A DNA stretch of 64,000 nt from Alitta virens. Lineage: Eukaryota > Annelida > Polychaeta > Phyllodocida > Nereididae. Where the stretch lies: assembly GCA_932294295.1 (NCBI GenBank), contig OW028583.1:62001-126000 (forward strand), given 5' to 3'. Both the position numbers and the translations under genes were made by a program. Under the pieces are notes generated by a model. That model saw nothing but the letters and a program-made list of their open reading frames with translations. It was not told the DNA's origin and made no database searches. Positions 11,191 through 23,300 of the stretch are shown here, in pieces (position 1 is the stretch's first letter; the number at the start of each line of letters is the position of its first letter).

Positions 11191-12735
11191 AACCCCAGCC
11201 CCTTACCTTGATTATATACCCACTACCTGTTTCCCCCCCTCTCAACTTCGTGCTAGAGGTAGGCCTGCAGGAGATATGCTTTCTCAATGTAGCTGCAGTT
11301 ATGTAGGTTTGGGTCTGTTCTAAGTTTTACCCTCTGTGAATTACTGACCAAAGCATGTGTGCTTATACTCCAACAAGTTAACTAGTAATTCTACAACAAT
11401 CAATTCAAATTCGTTATAGATTATCAGGTGTACATTAGTAAATCATCAAAAATCATTTTTCCCTGCATATGGGAGATATACATTAATATTACAGCAAAGC
11501 CCCTACAGTGGGGATGTGTACAGTAATACATATATTAAGACAATAAAATACATTAATAAATGGGAGATGTCTGATATCTCATAAATCCTCACAAGTGTCA
11601 TCTTCATCAAACTTCAAACATTAGGTACTATTACATATCTTATAATCCTCCTACTAATTATTACATAACTAATACATTCACATATATTACATACAAAAAG
11701 GACTATATACTACTGTATTTGCATTAATGAACTTTAAGACGAATCACTCAAACATTAAATAAGTGGCATAGTTGGGTCAATGGCAAGATGTCAAATAAAT
11801 TCTAGATATTATTAGGTTCTGGAGGTCGTAGGATGCACTTCCTGGCATCATACGATAGTAGCAATTTAAGTTCCATAAATCTTAACTATTATTAGTCACT
11901 CGATCTAAAATGCCCCGAATGCACCACAGAGTACCTTCCATGCCAAAGCTTCCAGAGGGTCTCTGGCGCCCCCTGGGCCCCCGGCCTCACTCGGGTGACC
12001 AGCAAACCATTTTCTAAAATTTGGGAGCTATGTATATAAATATATGATTTCACATGGACTTAAAATATTCCATTATATCCACGTTGTATACTCTCTGTCC
12101 AGTCAGGATTTCTAAAGATCTGGAGAACTCATTTGATCCTGTATATATCAAGTCAAACGTATGTATTCTAATGTAGCGAATTAAAGCATCAACGCCCTGC
12201 CCGCCCATCAGACGGACAGGGAAAATAGCAATATCCCCAAATCCCAGAATTACCTATCCTGCTGGCCCCCTAGTGGAGAGAGCAGATACGTGCGCTCCCT
12301 CTGGCGAGAAGTGATGAAATGACGCGGCCTTGACCTTGAGATGGAAACAAATAAGCCCGACCAACCGATGCACCAACTTATGTGATTAATTAGGGCCTTC
12401 AACATAATTCTGACATAGGGATGTATTTAATATCACGGTGAGTACTTGTGACATATTACAACAATTTTGTGTTAATCGCTGTACTGTGAAATTGAAGATA
12501 AAATCGCGTATCTTGGAAGCCAGCTGATCGCTGTTTATGACTGACCAGTGACCTGAACAGATGATCATATGATCGTGCATGTGATATAATAACCAACATG
12601 ATCAGTGTCAGATTTCTGCTCTTGTACTTTCCTGTTGTTATCTAAGCTGTTCATACGGAATCCCACTGACAATGTTCAATTAATTCTGATAGATGAAAGT
12701 GCTCTACCTGTCATTAAAAAAAATTGTGGAGCTTA

Positions 12736-13239
12736 AAGCTAGCTGCCAGGATTGTCACTCAATATGACAGTGGCCAAATTCTGTTGCATTTATTTCATTG
12801 TCTCCTAAAATACTGATTGACCGTCATTACGGCCTTGATAAATGCACTATTTCTCAATAAATAAATAGCATCATTAGCGTCTTCGCTTCGTATTACATTT
12901 TAATATCCAGGACCCTAAATGTTTGTCCGATTTACAAAATTCAAAAAAGTTTATTATGCGCAAAAAATGTTTAGGTATCTAGCTTATCACATGAATTTAA
13001 AAGATTCGGATCAAAATTGTTCGTAAAATAGCTTGAAGCACGAATCGGCGACGCTCTTTTTAACGTTCTGATGCATAATTAGCGGAAATGTAAACAAAGT
13101 CTATGTAGTAGAAATTCCTCCGATATTAATTTAGTTCACTGTCTAGGCAAAGCGTGTTCTTGCATTCATCAATAAGAAGCCTGTTCTTCCATTTGGATAA
13201 CTGTTTTAGTGGTACAAAAACCATTTGACAATCCAGCTT
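12736..13239. mobile_element. TIR element family M, copy 1 (~0.5 kb)
   Basis: The right end, TTTGACAATCCAGCTT, and the interior (CATTAGCGTCTTCGCTTCG, GAAGCACGAATCGGCGA, GTTCTGATGCATAATTAGC) match the copy at 18691-19193 over the whole length. The left end is diverged (AAGCTAGCTGCCAGGATTGTC). TA dinucleotides flank both ends, which suggests a Tc1/mariner-type MITE. No coding capacity. Confidence 0.75.
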
Positions 13240-14279
13240 TAACAGTAACACCTTCAGTAATGAAAGTGAATCATGGTGAAATCTAAAAAAGTGTTTTTAA
13301 GTTGTCACTGCTTTGACACAAAGCGGTTAAACTGAATTGAAGAATATGTCAATGATTGATGAAAAAGTGAACTATGGTTTGGGCATAAGTTCGGAGAGAC
13401 CACATATTTGTTTATTAATTGTGGTGCCTTGAAATTCGGATAAGGCGGTTCATGATGCTGGTCTGTGCCAAGTGAGCAATACTCATGAGTGCCACACTTT
13501 TAGGTCAAATAAACAGTACAGTATAAAACACAAGGACATATGAAGACCCACTCTTAAAGGAATTGTGAGTAGCTATAAAAGAACAAACACATATTAAATA
13601 CCATAAAACTAAATTGTTAAAAACTGCAATTAGCAATAATATATCTATAAATAGTAAAATCATGATGTTTGAACATTCTACATGTGCTCAGCTTATCCTG
13701 CCTGCATCACCAGTTCTATCATGTACCTGTGAATATTTAATTCTCAAAAGATAACTGCCTTCAAGGCATGATCTTTTATTTTTAATCTTAGCAAAGAAAG
13801 CTATTTTTAATGGCAGATTTTATATTAAAATGGGCTGTATGTTTTTGGTTGTAATAAAATGCAACAGTGAACTATTATTGAAGTTTTTTTGGACATTATA
13901 ATCACATTTAATCTGACTAGATCTGGCAGTTAATTTGATATAATCAATTAAATTGTGAGAGTAACTTTAATCATGCTTTGCTCCTGTTTGGTTTAATCTA
14001 ATCAATTAAACAAAGTTATAGACCCAACCCTGGCCCAGAGCTCGAAATTTATTGAAACTACATGTTATCTAAAATTTTTTTAATTATGTGTATATAAATT
14101 GCAAAGCAGCAGCTGTTAATAACTACTTCAAAGTAATTTATTCTCAGTAGTCTTTGCCTATTGTCAATGATTGCAATTAGCAGGATAGGGTGTTCAATTA
14201 TATCTTCACTGTTAGTATCATATTAATTGCTATTATCTTTAGAGATTGTTGAAGTGTGTTTTTGGTTTTGTCTTTGCAG
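13240..14279. other. Non-coding stretch upstream of GPR155-like gene
   Basis: I see no exon. The first visible exon of the GPR155-like gene begins with an acceptor at 14279, so at least one more 5' non-coding exon and the promoter lie upstream and are not identified. Confidence 0.45.
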
Positions 14280-14398
14280 ATAATCCTTCTCCCGACACTT
14301 CCCTTTCATCATGCCCAGAGTGTCAGAAGGAACTAACTCAACTGCAATGATGAGCTTGTCAGAATGTGCTCTCTTGAAAACCTTCCAGCAACTGAGAA

Positions 14399-17300
14399 AT
14401 GATGCTTGAAGATGAGCGCAATTCGTCCTCGGGTGATGCCGGGGACCAGGCTTTCTATAATCTGCTGCCTGCCTTGTTGCAGTGCTTTGCTATAATTCTC
14501 TTGGGTTATCTGTCGGGAAGAACGGGTTTAGTTCACCATGATCAGGGCAAAGGTCTTGGAATATTCGTCTCCAAATTCGCAATGCCGGCCATGTTGTTCA
14601 AGAGTATGTGCGAGCTGCACTTCGGCGATGTCAACTGGCGATTCTTGGCGGCGATTTTACTGGCAAAGTCGATTGTCTTTGGGGCCGTTCTTCTGGTCAC
14701 CGCTCTCCTTGCCAGACCAATTGACTTCGGCAAGATGGGAATATACGGCATCTTCGCCACCCAAAGCCACGATTTTGCCTTGGGAATTCCAATAGGTAAA
14801 CTTTCGTAAAGTTTGAGTAATTTATTTGTTTCTTGAGGGTGAATGTATCAAGTATGTGAATAATGCATTGTATTTAAGTTTCTAACCCTAACATTGAGTA
14901 TTTGAAGTCCAACTGTTGCATATTAAAATTATGTATTTGATATTGATATTTATTAATTGAGATATATTAGTATATTGAAGGCAGCTTTAAGCTGTTTCTT
15001 TCTCTTTGGTATTTGTAAATAAAAGCATGAATGTTGCCAACCTGGAGCAAGTTTCACTTTTTTAGACTTTAATTTTGTGAAGTTTCAAACTTACGGTGCG
15101 AGTGTGAGTTAGTTCAACGTTTTGTGCTGCATAGAAGGGTAAGGGTTAGATGTATTCCAAGAAAGATATATCAGTTTGGTTGATACAAAGAAACAGTCTG
15201 ATAACTCGTAACGTAATGGTTTTCTTTTGATTTATTACAGTGCAGGCGTTGTACATGTCTACTCACCCTGACTTTGAGAACTACTTGTATTTAATCGCCC
15301 CCATTTCTGTGGCATTTCTCAACCCCATTGGATTTGTTATGATGGCCACGCAGAATTGGAGAAGCACCTCACCCGATGAACGAAAGTCCATGTCCAGCGC
15401 AATATTCCAGGTTGATCATAAATTATATGTTGGATTGGGTCATTTCAGATTTCTGACATTTATAAAAAGTACTTCATTTGACAGTAAAATACGATGCAAA
15501 AGTCAAATGCTAACTCACCATTTGGTTGAATCAGATTTAGACAAAGCTAAAATGTGTGCAAAGTTTTCCAGATATAATAGAAATGCTATTTACGTTTTAA
15601 AGAACATTCTGTTAACTTTGGCCCGAGTTGTGCTAAAATTTCAATGTGTACATCAAACATTGGCGAGGTTTGCAGTGTATTGCCTAAACGTGTACTTCCC
15701 GCCATTTCACTAACCAAGTACACGCAGGTTAATTTCATTTCAGCCTAGCTTGGTACGTCATGTTTTAACTGAAACTTACTGGTTATCAACAGGTGAATCA
15801 TCATGCTCTTACAGAAGTGGACTTGGTTGTAAATGAGAGATGTCTGGTTCCACTTGAGTGGGCTGCGCTTAACATTGATCAATCAGCCTATTAAACAATC
15901 ATAATATCATATGCATTGCATACACGCAAATCCACCTACTGGGCGTAAAACAAGTGCTCTCAACTAATTACGCAATCTTTCTTGCTTTTGTATCAACCTG
16001 GATATTAGTAAAAATTTAGCAAAGAAAGCTCTGTGTACAAGGTAAATGAAATGGTAGTAATGAAGTTAGTGTAACAACAGTAGGGTGGAGTCCTAGCTCA
16101 GTGGTGGTGCTCTGGGCTTCCAACCACTGGGTCCTGGGTTCGATACATGATCGAGACTAAGTTGGATGGCTGTTTCATCCTTCATCTCATTGCCATGGTC
16201 CCTGCCTGTCCCAATTAGCCAATCAGGTGCAGAAATACAGGAGGTGAAGCCCTAATCCACCCACCCACCTTGTGTAACATTAATAGTTTTGTTCTGTATT
16301 GATTGAAGACTAAGATTCAATGAGGGGAAGAGTTCTTTGAATGACTTATCGTTTTCATCAGCAAATAGTTCCATTTCAGAAATTGATTAAATTGCAATAA
16401 TAAGTCTGTTATCCGTTTGTGAAAAATCTGTATTCTTCCAAGTTGGTATTTATATTTATTAATGAAGACTACTAACTTTCATTTGTGATTTCAGATAATA
16501 GCCAACGTGATCTCAAATCCCGTAGTATTTATGACGATTCTTGGAATCATCTTCAATTTCATTTTCCACCAGAAAATTCCTTCCTATCTTGACGATATAT
16601 TAGTAGTTCTCAGTAAGTAGCTGTGCCTTTGGTGATAATTTCACTTGTGTATAACTTGTTTTAATTCAAATTTGTCATGTCTGTGAAGTGTTGTGCAGAC
16701 TGAGAGGTGGCATGAGGTTTCAGGATATCAAACTGCTGAGAAATCGGACTAATATTTTGTAATTGTATTGTGCAAGTTTTGTTCTAGACTTGACATCCAA
16801 ACATTTCTGTCGAACAACTAGTTTTCCTAAAGCATCTTATTTTTTTTTCTCTCCAGAAAACGCTTTCCCGGCCGCAGCTTTGTACTGCCTTGGACACGGT
16901 ATGGTTGGGAAGAAAAAAGCTCGGAAAGACAAATCGTCAATTGTTTTATTTCTTCTTATAGCAGCTAAAATGTAAGTTTTGGGCTTGGCTGATATGAATA
17001 TTGACATTTGGTGTGGATCACAATGATAAATCTGCATTAAGATTATATTCCTATTTAATGTCCAGGACTGTGTGATCACTATGGTTGTCTTTTCAGTCAC
17101 ACATTACGTAAAGTAAGATAATACATTTTGATACGACATAGACTCATCAGAGAGATTGTTTCGGATGGCTCCTTTGCTTCTTTAATAGACCAGTTCTCTT
17201 TGGCCTTGTACCCGTAAATGATAATACAGCCTAATTACTGATGACGTCATCTAGTATTGTGCATTGGTGTACTCATGTAATGTACTAGTATTTCCGGGTC

Positions 17301-20300
17301 AAAGGTCACAAGGGAACTTGGCGGCCATCTTCCTATAGAGGCAAATAGATTTCATTGTCATCTTTTCTATCTTTGTACAGGGTGATGTCGCCGTTGTTAA
17401 TCAGGGAACTAGTGACTGCTCTGTCGAGTGGACACAATGAGACGGCCATCGCTGATTTAACGGGGTTTGGTTTTCTTTACGGAATGTTTCCTACAGCGCC
17501 ATCTGTGTTCATCTACGCTAGTTACTACAGCACTGAAACCGATCTGGTATGTTTTCAAAGATTCCTACTTCATGCAGTATTTTGAAAACATCGTGGCGAA
17601 TCTGGCGATTAAATGCAATTGTGCTATTTCTGTTATTGTGTCTATAATTGACTTTGATGTTCACCCTATCAATTTTGTCATTGATTGGACTTAGTGTCGT
17701 AATGTATTAATTTCGTCCATTGCAAACGATTTTGTTCTTAAATTTGCGATCATATTACGTATACTCACCTACTTTTGATAACTCCCAATGGTATTAAGCG
17801 ACATTTTCTAATGGCAGGTGGCGACAGGAATGGTGGTGTCCACTTTTGTGGCAGCTCCGCTCATGTTTGTCTCGGGGAAAATGCTCATGATGCCGGTGTC
17901 TGACAAGACAAACTGGCTGTCCCTCATCCACAAGACGTCCTTCGATGTGGGAATCATCAATCTTGTTTGTTTGGTGAGAATTTTAACCGTTTAACAGCAA
18001 GCGCTGCAGTTTCTTCAGATGTATAATGATTACGATGTGTGTTAAACTAATGGAATAATTACTATTCATACTAAACCAAAATTATCTTGTGATGCTCATT
18101 CACTGGACACTGAAATATTTTTGTGTAAAAAAGGAAAGTTGTATTTCAGTTAATTTGATTTTTAATATGATATGTGAACGACAAGTAATATTACATTAAG
18201 GCTCGCAAAATATCTTCAAGTTTATGTGTAAGACACTACAAGTATAATGCTGTTAAGTCAAGCACCTGGCTATGTGGAGAACTGCGGCCTGGATCTTTGA
18301 TGCTCTAACTTACTGACACACATGGGGTTTCTTGTAAGTTACCTCTTCGATAGACACTGTTATTCAAGATATTTATGTTCACATATACTTTTTCCAGGTT
18401 TGGGTTTTAGCTGTATTTTACATCAACAGACGGATTAAGAACTTGCCGCATCAGTTCACAGCTTTATTAGGCATTTCACAGGTTTGTTATGAACTTTTAT
18501 GGCTGCATATTCACAATCTCTTGAAAATCTTGCTTTGGATATCGTTTGTATCAGTTTCTAAAAACCTATACAAAAATCAAGACCAACAAATTTGCTAGGA
18601 TTACGAGGCGTTCGCATTGTGAATTGTCATCTGTCATATTTAGTATACATGTAGGGTACTAAGTAGTAAGGACACCTCTATAGTCAAGTAAAGCTGGATT
18701 GTCAAACGATTTGACAGTGGCCAAGATCTATTTGCATTCAATTAATTTTCTTCTTAATACTATATATATAATACTGATTATCAAAAAATTGTTCATATTG
18801 CATTGTCCATTGAGATGAAAACGAGGCATAAATAAACGTCATGGGCATCATTAGCGTCTTCGCTTCGAACTACATTATATTATCCAGCATCTTTAATTTT
18901 TGTCCGATTTTCAAAATAAATTTATTATGCACAAAAATGTTTGGGTATGGCATTTATCACATGATCTCAATTTTTTGTAACATAACCTTGAAGCACGAAT
19001 CGGCGATGCTCTTCATTACGTTCTGATGCATAATTAGCTAAAACGTAAACAAAGTCTATGAAGTGAATTTCTACGATATTTCCAAATTTTTTGCAATCTG
19101 GACAATTTGGGTTGTTGAATTCATTAGTAAAAGTATTTTATTTCATTTGGATAGCTTTTTCGGTGGTCCAAAAACCGTTTGACAATCCAGCTTTAAAAGA
19201 TATTTTGTTTAATTAAGATTCATTCTCTGATGACATGAAACTCAAGGTGACCTGCAACACAATGAATGAACGATGTGCATGTGTCATGACTGTTAAATAT
19301 CCCCAACACCATTCTTCTATCTTTCCAGGCCATGATGTCCCTAGGAATAATTCTTCTTGAGACAGTATCCGAGTCCAATTCCTCCAGGTGGCAGCAGTGT
19401 CTACAGTTTCTTCTTTTCTACACGGGTCTCCTGAGTACACGGTGCTGGATGGCCATCATCGCAGTCTCGTTGTGTATTTTGAAAGTGAGAAGTTTTTGCG
19501 CGCTCTACGCATGGCGGCCGTACATGATATTTTATGCAATAGGGTGAGTGGTACACTCAGTTCTTTTATAGTGAAATAACGCCTTGCATTTTGGATCACT
19601 TCGCGATGAAAGATCAACTATATGAAAAACCAAGCTTGATATAAATATTCATTTTGAGCTTTTTAAGAAAATGTTTCAACTGATTAAATTAACTAGAATA
19701 AAAGTTAAATATTAACAGTGGTCGAAACTTCCTCGCGCTTTTGAGACAGTAAAATGTGTAAAAGTGCCAGGGGCCTTGTCCAGTCGTGCCGGCAAGGGCC
19801 GACATTTTAATTGAAGAGGACAAGTTGATGTTGGTTTCTCTCTAGCATTTCATGATTGAATTCAGGAACATTGTTAATTGCAATTGGGGAAGCCACTTTG
19901 GGGTATGGAGGAGTTGAGATCAGTTACTCTATGCATAGACTACCAAAGGTGTCAAGTGTGAAGTGCAATTAGCCATCACAGAACCCAAGCAGGAACAAAA
20001 GACACTGCTTGGAGTATGTTTCATTGTCAGTAGTGTATACATTTTATACCTAGGTATTAATGTTAACTTTATTGTATCTGTTCCATTTGTTTGAGATAGT
20101 AAACAAAAATTGACCAAAATTCAAAGAAAAATAATTTAAAATACCCTAAAAATAACTGAAACAACTTGATATATTTCAAAGGACCTTTATCTGTTTATAG
20201 ATAGATGCATAGATGTTAATTTTGCACGGGTTGTAACATTTTCTTAGCATGCTTATGTTCATCGTGTAACTTATGCAGGAAGCTCTATGTAGTGTAGTAC

Positions 20301-23300
20301 AAGTTCAATCATTTTATTCACCATTATATTTAACAAAATTATACATAATCAACATAAAACTAAAACTAATTCAGTGGAGGAGAACTCTCTAAGGCATTGA
20401 GGTGTCGCTATCGAGGGACCACCTATAGTAAAAATAAATGTTTTATTTGCAATAAAAATTTTAGCAGATCAGAAAAAAGGTACTGCAAAGTAGACTGCTG
20501 CTTCACTGGAAAGGATCACTCACACAGTTATATAACCTCCTTTATCAGTAGATAATTTAGTAAACTATTCTTTCAAACCAAAAAAAAAAGAAAAAAAGAG
20601 GCAATTAAATACAGCAAGATTAAATATTAATTGGCTCCAGACCAGCTTCGAGTGGCTCCTGAAGCAAAATCATCCGGAGCCACATTTGGCTCCAGAAGAA
20701 AATCACAAATTTTCGACCACTGCATATTAATGTTTCATAATTTTGTAAAGTTAAATCTTACTAAGGAATGTATTGTTTCAGAATCCCCATCATGGTGAGT
20801 GGTGTCTTGCTGGCGAGCACCTTTCAGTTCGAGATGGAAGACAAAGATTCCTCTTTCCTCAATGGATCCGTACAAGTGAGTCAGGGTTGAATGTGACCAG
20901 ACGTATTCATTCGTCTACTAAATGATCATTTTGAATATATAACCAGTGTGATTTAAGAACTAAATGTTAAGTACTAGAAATACCATATAAGCATGATTAT
21001 CCAATTGGAAAATTGACTGATTTAAATGAAAGGAGAGCAAATTACGTCATTTTATTCTGTGTTGTTGATTAAAATATTGATGATATCATTCAAGAGTTAT
21101 AAAACTTAATCCCTACCCCCTTTCACAAATTCTGGCTACGCCCCCCCTGATGCCAAGGATATAGTTTTAGTTAGGAAATAAAATTGTCATTTTCTTCTTT
21201 GCAGCGAATTGTGATGCTGTGTGCCTTGTCTGTCAACATGATCCTGGCGATCGCTGCTTTGTTTCGAAGCCATCGATTCGAACTGACTCAGCTTGTCATG
21301 AAAAATAATCCCAACGAAGAAACGGAGGAGGAGGCTCCTGGGCCAATGGTGAGCTGCTTCAAGCTCTTTTTTTTAAAGTTTTATTTGCTTTAATGAACCG
21401 CACAAATGTGTTGGATCTAAATGCAGGACTCAAGAATTTTCACTTTGGAAACCTCAGTCCAAATTGTGTTAACCCGTCGTGCAAATTTAAGATAAGAATT
21501 TTAAATTTGAAGTGGAAATTTGTTATATTAAAACGGTAAAATGAAATGACATTTGCCCACTGGGCATGCAGTAATAATGGCGTAATTTTATAGGTAGCGA
21601 TCTGTTTGATTCTGGCATACATGTAATGTTTTCTGTATATTATTACATTTTGCAATGTAGTCTTGCAGCTTTTGCTCAATAAAAATTTGGGATTTCGGGG
21701 CAAGTATTAACACTTTGGGTTTAGTGCAGTATAGCGGACCCAAATTTATACCCATATTTGGCGTCCATTAAATATAAACATAATCACTATTTTTTACCGA
21801 ATTTAGTTTTGGCAAACAAAACTAAACGTTTTTGTATCCTGTAGCGGGGGTTTGGAGCGGCAGCCCCCGATAAAAAAATAAAATAAACGACTTTCTTGCC
21901 TTGAAAATGATCACCGCTGTCGTTTAGTTTGTGACGTCATTTATTGAATTCAGTATTTCTGCGTCATAGGCCTGGCCAACAGCTTGAGGCCTGGCAATGA
22001 GGCTAGCTAAATATGGTCATAAATCTGGGTCCGCTATACTGCACTTTTTCCAACACTTTAGATGCACGATGGGCGCGTAGAAGTTCTTTCATAAATTTGT
22101 TCCCTTATTTTTGCAGAACACCCCAGCTTTACTAATCAATGGACCGAGTGAGTATCTAACGCAAGGTCCCAACAATCGCTACACAAGCCCCATGTCCATA
22201 TGCCACTCAGCGCCCTCGAGATTCGCCTGCTTCAAACCGAGGAACGCCAGGACGGTCGTGCCTAGTCCCATGTTAGCGGGTAAGCTGTGGATTGATCTTT
22301 AAAGATAATGGCCTACATGCCATACTATATACAAAGAAATAGGTATCTTAATTAAGAAAGAGGAATTAGTTATCTGGTTGGTATCTTAATTCTTAACTGG
22401 GTGAAAAAAGGCAATTAAGATTGATGGCAAAATATGCAAACTTTCATAAATGGCAAAGTGGCTTCACCCAGAGATGCCTCGACTAAGTCTGGAACCTATT
22501 ATACTATTTGTATATATGAAATAAATTTACAAGTGAACAGTAGCGATTGTGAGGGATATTATGAAACGGCTATTGCCTGACATAGTTAGCTGATACAGAA
22601 AGGGAAATTTTCAACATCCTTTATAAAGAAGAGAGCATGCAAATTTAGTTGCAGACATGTTTACGTTTCAGGGATCCAGCAACAACAACTGAGAGAGGAT
22701 GAATCCGAATGGAGGGGGAAGGTGATGAGGCAGGATGACAGTGATGAGGACCAAGCTCAGCAGCTGAGAGCGAGGAACCGACCTCGTCAGGACAGCGATG
22801 ACTACAACAAACTGGCCGTCGAGAACTCCATGAGGAAGAGACAAGACACGGAAGACTTAGCAAAACTTGTTGAGAAGTGGGGCTTAGAGAATTGCCGTAG
22901 AGATAGCGAGGATGATTTTATGAGACCTGATTCATCTTGTTTAAACGTTCCGACAATCGATGACATCGTGGAGAGGAAAATGACAAGGAAAGGCAGTGAA
23001 GACATCATAGGTAAGAAACAAACATTCAGTCAGATTATATTGCAAATTCAATTGGCATATGAAGTAATTTAATTATTTCAATCAAATTTTGGTAAGTTAA
23101 ACATACTCACCATTTAAGTCATGTCCCTCTGAATTGCATAGATTTTGTTTAATGTGTTTTACTGGTTTTGCTGATCGTGGTTGTCACATTCATAACCAAA
23201 TCACACGTTTGTTAAATAGAGACCTTTAAACGTTGCAGGGAGGGGTATGAGATCGAGTCGCAACAACAGTGAGTTTGACTTCAAGAGGTTTCAGCAGCAA

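Larger units (their letters stand above)
8514..12735. other. Non-coding stretch
   Basis: No gene is supported. It holds a dispersed repeat fragment at 9033-9105 and a CT-rich simple repeat near 11160. The rest is unassigned AT-rich sequence. Confidence 0.5.

Noticed and set aside
14542..14760. Minus-strand frame opposite GPR155 exon 1
   Set aside because: Shadow of the coding exon on the other strand, with no domain of its own.
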